Positions 6,884 to 12,373 of a stretch of DNA of 12,373 nucleotides are shown here, in pieces. The position numbers and the translations under genes were made by a program. The DNA is taken from the NCBI GenBank assembly GCA_003131985.1, contig PKWH01000359.1, forward strand, positions 25,346-37,718, written 5' to 3'. Origin of the DNA: Acidobacteriota bacterium (GTDB taxonomy: Bacteria; Acidobacteriota; Terriglobia; Acidiferrales; UBA7541). The stretch's first letter is position 1; every line of letters starts with the position of its first letter. Under the pieces are notes generated by a model, which was given only the letters and a program-made list of their open reading frames with translations, was not told the origin of the DNA and searched no databases.

Positions 6884-7903
6884 TCAGATACGGTCGGCAG
6901 CGGCCGCGCGCGGGATGCCTGCGAGATCGTTCGTGAAGGTAACGTTCGTCCAGCCGTTCTGTTCCGTCAGAATTGCGCGCACGTGTTCTGCCGAATTGTA
7001 GCCAAGCTCGAGAACGAGAATTCCACCTGAGCGAAGCAGCGTGCCGGCTTGTTCGATCAGCCGCGCATAAATCTCCACACCCGTAGGACCGCCAAAAAGA
7101 GCCTCGCGAGGTTCGTGGTAGCGCACCTCGCGCTGTAACTGGTCGGCTTCATTGCTCGCGACATACGGTGGATTACTTACTATGAGGTCGAAGGGCAGTG
7201 GCGAGGGGCTAGTGGTGAGCGACGGGCGAAGAAATGGCGCGAGCAAATCCGCTTGAACGAAATTGATGCGTTCAGCGAGGGCATGGCGGGTGGCGTTTCG
7301 ACGCGCAACCTCGAGAGCGGCCTCGGAAATATCTATGGCAAAAACGTCAGCGTGCGGCAATTCGTAGGCCAGCGAAATGGCGAGACAGCCCGAACCCGTG
7401 CCGACATCGGCGACGAGCAACTTTTCACGCGGTAAGCCCGTATCCATATGGATTTTCAAGCCGCGCGGGCCGAGCCGCGCCAAGGCGACTTCCATCACAT
7501 GCTCGGTCTCCGGCCGCGGGATAAGCACCGCGTGCGTTACCTCGAATTCGAGGCCCCAAAATTCCTGTTTGCCGGTGAGATATTGCGTGGGCTCGCCGGC
7601 CGCGCGGCGCGCGATCAGAGCGTAATATTTTTCCGTTTCAGCAGATTCGAGAAGCGCTTCGGCATGGGTGTACATCCAAGTGCGATCGCGCCCGAGCGCG
7701 TGCATCAGGAGGAGCTCCGCAGCAAGCGTATGCGACGGAACGCGTGACGCGCGTAGCGTCGCCATGCCTTCCTTCAGTGCCCGGCGGATATCGATCGCCT
7801 GTTCGCTCACGTTAGAACTCGGCGCGAATGCGGAAACAGATTGCTGGCTGTTGGCATTTGACACTTCGCGGAGATGGGCGCCATTGCTACCAGAATCTCG
7901 CAT
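6884..7903 (-). CDS. prmC: Release factor glutamine-N5 methyltransferase
   Basis: PrmC transfers a methyl group from S-adenosylmethionine to the glutamine of the GGQ loop of class I release factors, raising termination efficiency. Visible motifs in order: GEPTQYLTG (103-111), LIPRPETE (127-134), the SAM-binding DVGTGSG (166-172), and the catalytic NPPY (244-247), which holds the substrate glutamine. The C-terminus includes GGILVLELGY. At 339 residues it is longer than E. coli PrmC (277). The excess is an N-terminal Ser/Asn/Gln-rich extension of about 35 residues, plus two small inserts at about 146-161 and 225-237. The ATG is two bases after the prfA stop, and GGAAG in the end of prfA can serve as its ribosome site, so coupled translation supports this start. 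A later start at Met47 would cut into the helical N-terminal domain and is less likely. Confidence 0.95.
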   Translation of the reverse strand: MRDSGSNGAHLREVSNANSQQSVSAFAPSSNVSEQAIDIRRALKEGMATLRASRVPSHTLAAELLLMHALGRDRTWMYTHAEALLESAETEKYYALIARRAAGEPTQYLTGKQEFWGLEFEVTHAVLIPRPETEHVMEVALARLGPRGLKIHMDTGLPREKLLVADVGTGSGCLAISLAYELPHADVFAIDISEAALEVARRNATRHALAERINFVQADLLAPFLRPSLTTSPSPLPFDLIVSNPPYVASNEADQLQREVRYHEPREALFGGPTGVEIYARLIEQAGTLLRSGGILVLELGYNSAEHVRAILTEQNGWTNVTFTNDLAGIPRAAAADRI

Positions 7904-7905
7904 GA

Positions 7906-8997
7906 TTAGGCTTCCACGAGCTCTTGCTTCAGCCGCTCAGATTCATAATGAGTGGAAAGCGCGTCAACGATAGGCCCAAGTTTCCCTTCCATTACTTGGT
8001 CGAGCTGGTGAAGCGTCAAGCCGATGCGATGGTCGGTGACGCGATTCTGCGGAAAATTGTAGGTGCGGATTTTTTCGGAGCGGTCGCCGGTCTTGATCTG
8101 GCCGCGGCGCTCGGCAGCTATCGCTTCGTGCTGCTTGGACTGTTCCATCTCGTACAGTCGGGCCCGCAAGACGCGCATGGCTTTCGCGCGATTTTTGATT
8201 TGCGATTTTTCATCTTGCTGCGACACAACCAGACCGCTGGGAATATGCGTGATGCGAACGGCGGAGTACGTGGTGTTCACGGATTGCCCGCCAGGGCCGG
8301 AAGAGCAAAACGTGTCGATGCGCAGGTCCTTGGCTTCGATTTTGATGTCGATGTCGTCCGCTTCGGGCAGCACGGCAACGGTTGCGGCGGAGGTATGAAT
8401 GCGTCCTTGTTGTTCCGTGGCTGGAACCCGCTGCACGCGATGCACTCCGCTTTCATACTTCAGCTTGGAATAGACTTTGTTTCCCTGAATTGCGGCCACG
8501 ACTTCTTTCATTCCGCCGATGGAGGATGCCGAGCTTTCGAGAATTTCTACTTTCCAGTTTTGCGATTCGGCGTATCTCGAATACATGCGAAAGAGCTCAG
8601 CGGCAAAGAGGGAAGCTTCGTCACCGCCGGTACCGGCGCGGATTTCGACGATTACGTTTTTGTCGTCGTTAGGATCGCGCGGGAGCAGCAGAAATTTCAG
8701 TTCGCGCTCAACGATCACACTGCGAGTTTCAAGTTCGTGTTCTTCGTCGTGCGCCATCTGCTTCATTTCGGTGTCGTCGGTTTCAACGAGCAGTTGCTTT
8801 GCGCCCTGCAATCCTTTCTGAATTTCCTTCCATTCGCGGTACTTCGCCACCATCTCGGCCATGTCCGCGTGTGTCTTGGCAAGCTTCTGGAAACGCGCCG
8901 AATCGTTGTGAACTTCGGGCGAAGAGAGTTGCTGCGTCAATTCTTCGTAGCGCGATTCGATGTTATCGAGTTTTTCAAACAGCGTTAAATTTGCCAT
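7906..8997 (-). CDS. prfA: Peptide chain release factor 1
   Basis: A 363-residue class I release factor that reads UAA and UAG stop codons and triggers peptide release on the ribosome. RF1 rather than RF2 is shown by the stop-codon-reading tripeptide P192-A193-T194; RF2 has SPF there. The catalytic GGQ is at 236-238 within SSGPGGQSVNTT, intact and open to methylation by the adjacent PrmC. Domain 1 is the helical N-terminus (about 1-100) and the C-terminus is a normal tail (YESERLKQEL). Length matches the family (about 360). The start has GAGG six bases upstream. This is the first gene of a long minus-strand series, and a strong promoter-like sequence lies about 140 bases upstream. The stop codon is TAA. 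Confidence 0.97.
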   Translation of the reverse strand: MANLTLFEKLDNIESRYEELTQQLSSPEVHNDSARFQKLAKTHADMAEMVAKYREWKEIQKGLQGAKQLLVETDDTEMKQMAHDEEHELETRSVIVERELKFLLLPRDPNDDKNVIVEIRAGTGGDEASLFAAELFRMYSRYAESQNWKVEILESSASSIGGMKEVVAAIQGNKVYSKLKYESGVHRVQRVPATEQQGRIHTSAATVAVLPEADDIDIKIEAKDLRIDTFCSSGPGGQSVNTTYSAVRITHIPSGLVVSQQDEKSQIKNRAKAMRVLRARLYEMEQSKQHEAIAAERRGQIKTGDRSEKIRTYNFPQNRVTDHRIGLTLHQLDQVMEGKLGPIVDALSTHYESERLKQELVEA

Positions 8998-9098
8998 GCC
9001 ATGCCTCGCGAATCACTAATCGTTGTTTGTGGGGTAATTCTTGAAAGCCGGCGTAACGGGTTTTCAGCCCGCAGTGAGCAGGAAGAAGGAGGAAAACG

Positions 9099-9272
9099 CT
9101 AATAAAAGAAGGCCAACATAGTGTTCATTGCTAAGATCAGAATAGTCCCGATTCCCCAGTGAGTCAAACCGAATACACAATAGTGGCGATCGTTGCCGGC
9201 GAGACTAGAAACGCACGCGCCCTGGCGCAGAATCGCGTCCCACCGGTCTTTGCGGGCAGGCTGCAATTCCAT
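9099..9272 (-). other. 57-codon open frame upstream of prfA, possible gene remnant
   Basis: On the minus strand an ATG at 9272 opens a 57-residue frame ending in TAG; an in-frame TGA is two codons before the ATG. Its first half contains DRWDAILRQG and then AGNDRH. That loosely recalls the WDxLLxxG...GxDxH stretch near the end of some PHP/CehA-type metallohydrolases. The second half is hydrophobic (GIGTILILAMNTMLAFFY). No Shine-Dalgarno precedes it, and the prfA promoter candidate lies inside it. I consider it a decayed gene end or chance; the family resemblance is from memory and weak. Confidence 0.2.
9139..9167 (-). promoter_or_regulatory. Sigma-70-like promoter candidate for prfA-prmC
   Basis: On the minus strand TTGACT (9162-9167, five of six consensus bases) and TATTCT (9139-9144, four of six) are separated by exactly 17 bases. 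Transcription would start near 9132, giving a leader of about 135 bases before prfA. It is the best two-box promoter I found in the window, and it lies in the only gap of more than 300 bases (8998-9302). Confidence 0.45.
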
Positions 9273-9302
9273 CGTTCACGCCAAGACGCGCAGCGAAAGG
9301 AA

Positions 9303-9740
9303 TCAGTTGGCTTGCGCTGATCGCTTGGCAGTGAATTCACGGTTGAACTGGCCGGCGCCCATAGTGCCCTTCAGGGTGTCTCCGGTCAGTGTTGCCTTAA
9401 ACTGGACTTTTCTTGTATTGCCGTCGCGGCCAGGGCGCTCCTCTGTCCAGGATATCGTGTTGCCGGAGACGGTGGCGTCATAGGCATTTTCACCGCGCCG
9501 CGTCTTGTGACTGACCTTGAATTTGTCGCCGTCCTGAGTGATCGTGAGCGACTGCGCACCACCGCCGCCACCTCGGTTTCCGCCCCCTCCACCTTGACCG
9601 CCATCTTCGCCGCCTGTCACGGTCATTGCCCACGAGCCGACAAAACTGGCATCCTGCGGCGCGGCCCGTAGGACTGTAACCGACAGCAGTAGAAACGCGA
9701 TCACGTAGAACACTGCAAATCCCGCTCTAAACTTCTGCAT
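9303..9740 (-). CDS. Small exported glycine-rich protein, possible lipocalin-like beta fold
   Basis: A 145-residue protein of unknown function. Residues 1-27 are a signal peptide (MQKFRAG, a hydrophobic stretch FYVIAFLLLSVTVL, cleavage around LRAAPQ). The mature part begins with SFVGSWAMTVTG. A run of glycines at about 43-61 interrupts it. Alternating strands follow (SLTITQDGDKFKVSH, AYDATVSGNTISWTEE, KVQFKATLTGDTLKGTM), ending in FTAKR. The pattern of a GxW strand plus repeated hairpins resembles small lipocalin-like or avidin-like beta-barrel proteins that are frequent in acidobacterial secretomes; no ligand can be proposed. I placed the start at 9740, not at the longer frame (9794), because AAAGGAG is seven bases upstream and the signal peptide begins there. 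It is divergent from the alpha/beta hydrolase. Confidence 0.75.
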   Translation of the reverse strand: MQKFRAGFAVFYVIAFLLLSVTVLRAAPQDASFVGSWAMTVTGGEDGGQGGGGGNRGGGGGAQSLTITQDGDKFKVSHKTRRGENAYDATVSGNTISWTEERPGRDGNTRKVQFKATLTGDTLKGTMGAGQFNREFTAKRSAQAN

Positions 9741-9747
9741 GTCAAAT

Positions 9748-9754
9748 CTCCTTT
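9748..9754 (-). promoter_or_regulatory. Strong ribosome binding site deciding the glycine-rich protein start
   Basis: The minus strand reads AAAGGAG, seven bases before the ATG at 9740. It is the strongest Shine-Dalgarno in the window and lies within the longer open frame starting at 9794, so those 18 extra codons are probably untranslated. Confidence 0.75.
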
Positions 9755-9837
9755 GTTTCAGCCCTGTTTCCTGGCTTTCATCGGCGGACCACAAATCGCG
9801 CCCCTTCCTAAGTGCGCCGAAGAACCGCTGGGCTAGT

Positions 9838-9843
9838 TATAAT
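9838..9843 (+). promoter_or_regulatory. Candidate -10 box in the divergent spacer
   Basis: TATAAT on the plus strand, a perfect -10 hexamer, lies in the 223-base spacer (9741-9963) between the glycine-rich protein gene and the alpha/beta hydrolase gene. It would give the hydrolase a leader of about 115 bases. No good -35 hexamer is seen 16-18 bases upstream, so confidence is low. Confidence 0.3.
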
Positions 9844-9953
9844 TACGTCTGAGCACGTCGGGAGGTTCCAAAAGTTTTGCGGCGAGAAAGAGCAATCCCG
9901 CCAGTATGCTAGTATCCTGAGCTTCCAGCTCGATTTAGCGGTCGGACAGACCC

Positions 9954-9958
9954 AGGAG
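9954..9958 (+). promoter_or_regulatory. Ribosome binding site supporting a TTG start
   Basis: AGGAG lies five bases before the TTG at 9964 and fixes the start of the alpha/beta hydrolase. The next in-frame ATG (codon 14) falls inside the signal peptide and would destroy it. Confidence 0.65.
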
Positions 9959-9963
9959 CGCGC

Positions 9964-10920
9964 TTGCGGGGTGCTCGCTATTTTCCGATTTTGGTCCTGG
10001 TGATGGCGCTGAGCGTCACCCACACGGAGGCTCAAATGCAAACAGGTCACGGTACAGCAGCATCGACTCCGCAGGACGGGTATGCCGAGGTGAACGGCGT
10101 CCGGCTACATTACGTGGAGCAGGGCAAAGGGCCGCTGATTCTATTTCTGCATGGGTTTCCCGAGTTTTGGTATGCCTGGAAAGTTCTGCTGCCTGAATTT
10201 GCCAAGGACCACCATGCGGTCGCGGTGGATATGCGCGGCTACAACCTTTCGTCGATGCCTGAGTCAGTTGACGCATACCACGTTCCGATTCTCGTCGAAG
10301 ATATCCGAGCTCTGGCGGAGAAGCTGGGCGCGAAAAAATTCGTGCTCGTTGGCCACGATTGGGGTGGCGTGATTGCCTGGGCGTTCGCTGCGGCGCATCC
10401 GGAAATGTTGGAGAAACTGGTGATCGTCAATGCGCCGCATCCAGTGGTTTTCGCGCGAGAATTAGCGAACAATCCCGACCAGCAGAAGGCTTCTGCGTAC
10501 TTCAACCTTTTCACGTCCCCGGTGGCGGAGGCAACGCTCAGCCAGAATGATTTTGTCCTGCTTCAACAGAGCGTCCTGGCAACATGGGCGAACGATGAAG
10601 ATCGCCAGAAATACTTGGAGTGCTGGAGAAAGGGACTGACCGGTGGATTGAACTACTATCGCGCTGCGAAATTGAGCTCACCTGTGGGCGGAGAAAAAGC
10701 CGATGCCCCCCCTTTCTTGATACCTAAGAATCCTGTCATTACCGTGCCCACCCTAGTGATCTGGGGTCTGAAAGACACCGCACTTCTACAAGGGAATCTG
10801 GATGGCCTGGACCGGTACGTGAAGACGTTGAAGATTGAGCGCGTGCCGGAAGGGAGCCACTGGGTCGTAGCTGAACAGCCCGCGACGGTGATCCGAGCGA
10901 TAAGATTTTTTCTCCAGTAA
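9964..10920 (+). CDS. Exported alpha/beta hydrolase, epoxide-hydrolase-like
   Basis: A 318-residue alpha/beta-hydrolase-fold enzyme close to soluble epoxide hydrolases and haloalkane dehalogenases. The oxyanion loop HGFPEFW is at 63-69. The nucleophile elbow GHDWGG (130-135) has aspartate D132, as in epoxide hydrolases, not the serine of esterases. The acid is probably D271 (WGLKD) and the general base H299 (GSHW). A helical cap (about 155-250) contains tyrosines Y179 and Y231/Y232, candidates for the epoxide-polarising pair. The start is TTG, set by AGGAG five bases upstream; it yields a signal peptide ending near HTEA before Gln24. Most epoxide hydrolases are cytosolic, so export is a notable feature. 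It is the only clear plus-strand gene and converges on the transporter gene 30 bases further. Fluoroacetate dehalogenase-type activity is the main alternative. Confidence 0.88.
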   Translation: MRGARYFPILVLVMALSVTHTEAQMQTGHGTAASTPQDGYAEVNGVRLHYVEQGKGPLILFLHGFPEFWYAWKVLLPEFAKDHHAVAVDMRGYNLSSMPESVDAYHVPILVEDIRALAEKLGAKKFVLVGHDWGGVIAWAFAAAHPEMLEKLVIVNAPHPVVFARELANNPDQQKASAYFNLFTSPVAEATLSQNDFVLLQQSVLATWANDEDRQKYLECWRKGLTGGLNYYRAAKLSSPVGGEKADAPPFLIPKNPVITVPTLVIWGLKDTALLQGNLDGLDRYVKTLKIERVPEGSHWVVAEQPATVIRAIRFFLQ

Positions 10921-10950
10921 GCGCAGCTCTCCATCAAATTAATCCGGAGC

Positions 10951-12373
10951 TTAATGCCCGCCCGGGCCCCCTCCCGGCTTGAACTTCCGAATAAGAAAGA
11001 CCAGCGGAACTCCCATCAGGACAAACCATCCGAGCGCAGTAAAGCAGTCGTTGAACGCGAGGAACGAAGCTTGCCTTTGAAGGAGGCTAAAAGCCTCTGC
11101 CTGAGCGTGTACGGCGGCATCCGGATGCGAGAAACCGTGCATAGAGAAATAATTGGTAAGGTTGGTGAGGAACTGCCGGTAGTGCTGGTCGAATAGATTT
11201 GCGTGCGCCACCAACACGCTCTGATGGTACTGCGTTCGGCGCGCCAGTACCGTAGTGACGAAAGCTATTCCAAAACTTCCACCTTGATTGCGGAAGAGAT
11301 TGGTGAGGCTAGAAGCCTTGTTGTTCTTGTTGCTTGGCAAATTGGAATACGCAAGCTGGCTCACGGGTACGAACAGCGTGGCGATTCCCAGCCCTTGCAG
11401 CGCTCGCGCCAAAGCTTCGTGACGGTAATCGGTGGTCAATGTATAGCTGGCGAAAAGCCACATGGCCAACCCGAAAACAAAAAATCCAAAACCGATCAGC
11501 CGTTTCACACCGAGTTTCGGAAGAATTCTTACCACCACGGGCGCGAGAATTACGATTACAAACGCGCCGGGGCCGAGGACTAGCCCGGCATCCGTCGCCG
11601 AATAGCCGTACAGCCGCTGCATCATCTGAGGAATAAGTACGGTGGATCCATAAAGCGTAAATCCGAACATGAAGTAGAAAATATTGGCCAGCGCGAAATT
11701 TCTGTCGGCCAACAGACGGATCTCCACCACGGGATCGGGATGGCGCCACTCCCAGACGATGGTAAACAGAAGCGCTACCATCGAGATGGTGAAGAAAATT
11801 ACGATGAAGTGGCTTTCGAACCAATCCTCGGTTTGCCCGCGATCGAGAACAACCTCGAGGCAGGCGAAGGCCATGGCCACCGAGAAAATTCCCCATCCAT
11901 CGATCTTCAACTTTCCGTCCTTGCGCGCTGCCTCCACCTCCCGTTTGAACTCCGGCGGATCAGACACCACGCGGCTGGTCAGGATCAACGAAATGATGCC
12001 TATCGGAATGTTGATGAAGAAAACCCATCGCCAGCTCCAATGGTCCGTGATCCAACCGCCCAACGGCGGCCCGATCGCCGGCGCAGTCACAATCGCCATG
12101 CTGTAGAGAGCGAAGGCTGCCGCCCGCTTCGCCGCCGGGAAAGTATCTACGAGGATGGCTTGTTCCACCGGAGCCAGTCCTCCTCCGCCGACTCCCTGCA
12201 ACACGCGACAAAAAATCAACGCGCCCAGGCTGGGTGCGAAGCCGCACAGCAGGGAACTCACGGTGAACAGCGCCACGCAAATCATGTAGTAACGCTTGCG
12301 CCCGAAGAGTCGGCTAAGCCAGGCGGAGAGCGGCAAGACGACGGCATTCGAGACCAGGTAGCTGGTGAGAACC
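10951..12373 (-). CDS. DHA2-family (EmrB/QacA-type) drug efflux transporter, 5' end cut by right edge
   Basis: The visible part is about 473 residues of a major-facilitator transporter of the 14-span DHA2 group, which exports drugs or other toxic compounds by proton antiport. The open frame runs through the right edge: TSYLVSNAVVLPLSAWLS at the start matches the first-span motif of EmrB, so the internal TTG at 12336 is not the true start. Seen next are the loop motif LFGRKRYY and the span-5 antiporter motif APAIGPPLGGWI, followed by WRWVFFINIPIG, which is characteristic of DHA2. SSLTNLFRNQGGSFGIAF near the C-terminal third is also typical. The protein ends in a Gly/Pro-rich tail. EmrB proteins usually pair with an EmrA adaptor and an outer-membrane channel; neither is in view but would be expected upstream, beyond the right edge. 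Confidence 0.94.
   Translation of the reverse strand, partial: VLTSYLVSNAVVLPLSAWLSRLFGRKRYYMICVALFTVSSLLCGFAPSLGALIFCRVLQGVGGGGLAPVEQAILVDTFPAAKRAAAFALYSMAIVTAPAIGPPLGGWITDHWSWRWVFFINIPIGIISLILTSRVVSDPPEFKREVEAARKDGKLKIDGWGIFSVAMAFACLEVVLDRGQTEDWFESHFIVIFFTISMVALLFTIVWEWRHPDPVVEIRLLADRNFALANIFYFMFGFTLYGSTVLIPQMMQRLYGYSATDAGLVLGPGAFVIVILAPVVVRILPKLGVKRLIGFGFFVFGLAMWLFASYTLTTDYRHEALARALQGLGIATLFVPVSQLAYSNLPSNKNNKASSLTNLFRNQGGSFGIAFVTTVLARRTQYHQSVLVAHANLFDQHYRQFLTNLTNYFSMHGFSHPDAAVHAQAEAFSLLQRQASFLAFNDCFTALGWFVLMGVPLVFLIRKFKPGGGPGGH

Noticed and set aside
7924..8988. A 354-codon plus-strand open frame covering nearly all of prfA
   Set aside because: It lies exactly antisense to a certain prfA gene. 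The Cys/His/Arg/Phe-rich product has no recognisable domain; long antisense frames are expected from the codon bias of GC-rich genes.
9041..9302. Possible rpmE, tRNA or small RNA gene upstream of prfA
   Set aside because: No L31-like frame, no tRNA cloverleaf and no strong stem-loop with a T-run could be found in the gap.
9741..9794. Upstream start at 9794 for the glycine-rich protein
   Set aside because: AAAGGAG at 9748-9754 and the signal peptide starting at 9740 both favour the shorter form.
10921..10951. Possible bidirectional terminator between the convergent hydrolase and transporter genes
   Set aside because: Only AGCTC and GAGCT pair, around a 17-base loop and without a T-run; too weak to call although a terminator would be expected here.
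12334..12336. TTG at 12336 as the start of the efflux transporter
   Set aside because: The frame stays open to the window edge and the upstream residues match the conserved first membrane span of EmrB-type proteins, so the gene is simply cut.

Overview
This is a 12.4 kb stretch of ordinary bacterial chromosome of moderately high GC. The gene complement and style suggest a soil Acidobacteriota relative (Koribacter/Sulfotelmatobacter-like). That assignment is an inference from memory of similar proteins and gene texture, not a computed result. I see no tRNA, rRNA, CRISPR array, insertion sequence, phage gene or attachment site.

Layout. Positions 1 to about 9000 carry one co-directional minus-strand series. 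In transcription order it reads: prfA (release factor 1), prmC (release-factor glutamine methyltransferase), dinB (DNA polymerase IV), a membrane-anchored SpoIIE/RsbU-type PP2C phosphatase, an exported amidohydrolase, an HD-fused tRNA nucleotidyltransferase (cca family), an unrecognised exported protein, and an exported M20 metallopeptidase cut by the left edge. The 305-base gap upstream of prfA (8998-9302) holds a good sigma-70-like promoter and a 57-codon open frame that may be a gene remnant or chance. Next comes a small exported glycine-rich protein (minus strand). Across a 223-base divergent spacer lies an exported epoxide-hydrolase-like alpha/beta hydrolase, the only clear plus-strand gene. 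A convergent DHA2 (EmrB/QacA-type) drug-efflux transporter is cut by the right edge.

Function. prfA and prmC are two bases apart and work together: PrmC methylates the glutamine of the GGQ motif of release factors. The cca-family gene, the unknown exported protein and the M20 peptidase are closely spaced (7 and 53 bases) and may be co-transcribed. Five proteins carry apparent N-terminal export signals (M20 peptidase, unknown 276-residue protein, amidohydrolase, glycine-rich protein, alpha/beta hydrolase), so the window is rich in cell-envelope or secreted hydrolytic functions. Several starts were moved from the longest open frame to internal ATGs or a TTG, because a Shine-Dalgarno sequence and a signal peptide agree there.

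I did not find a convincing undescribed system. The items most worth a second look are the 276-residue unknown protein, two genes whose -10-like boxes abut their start codons (possible leaderless transcripts), the perfect GC-rich hairpin after the phosphatase gene, and the short open frame upstream of prfA.
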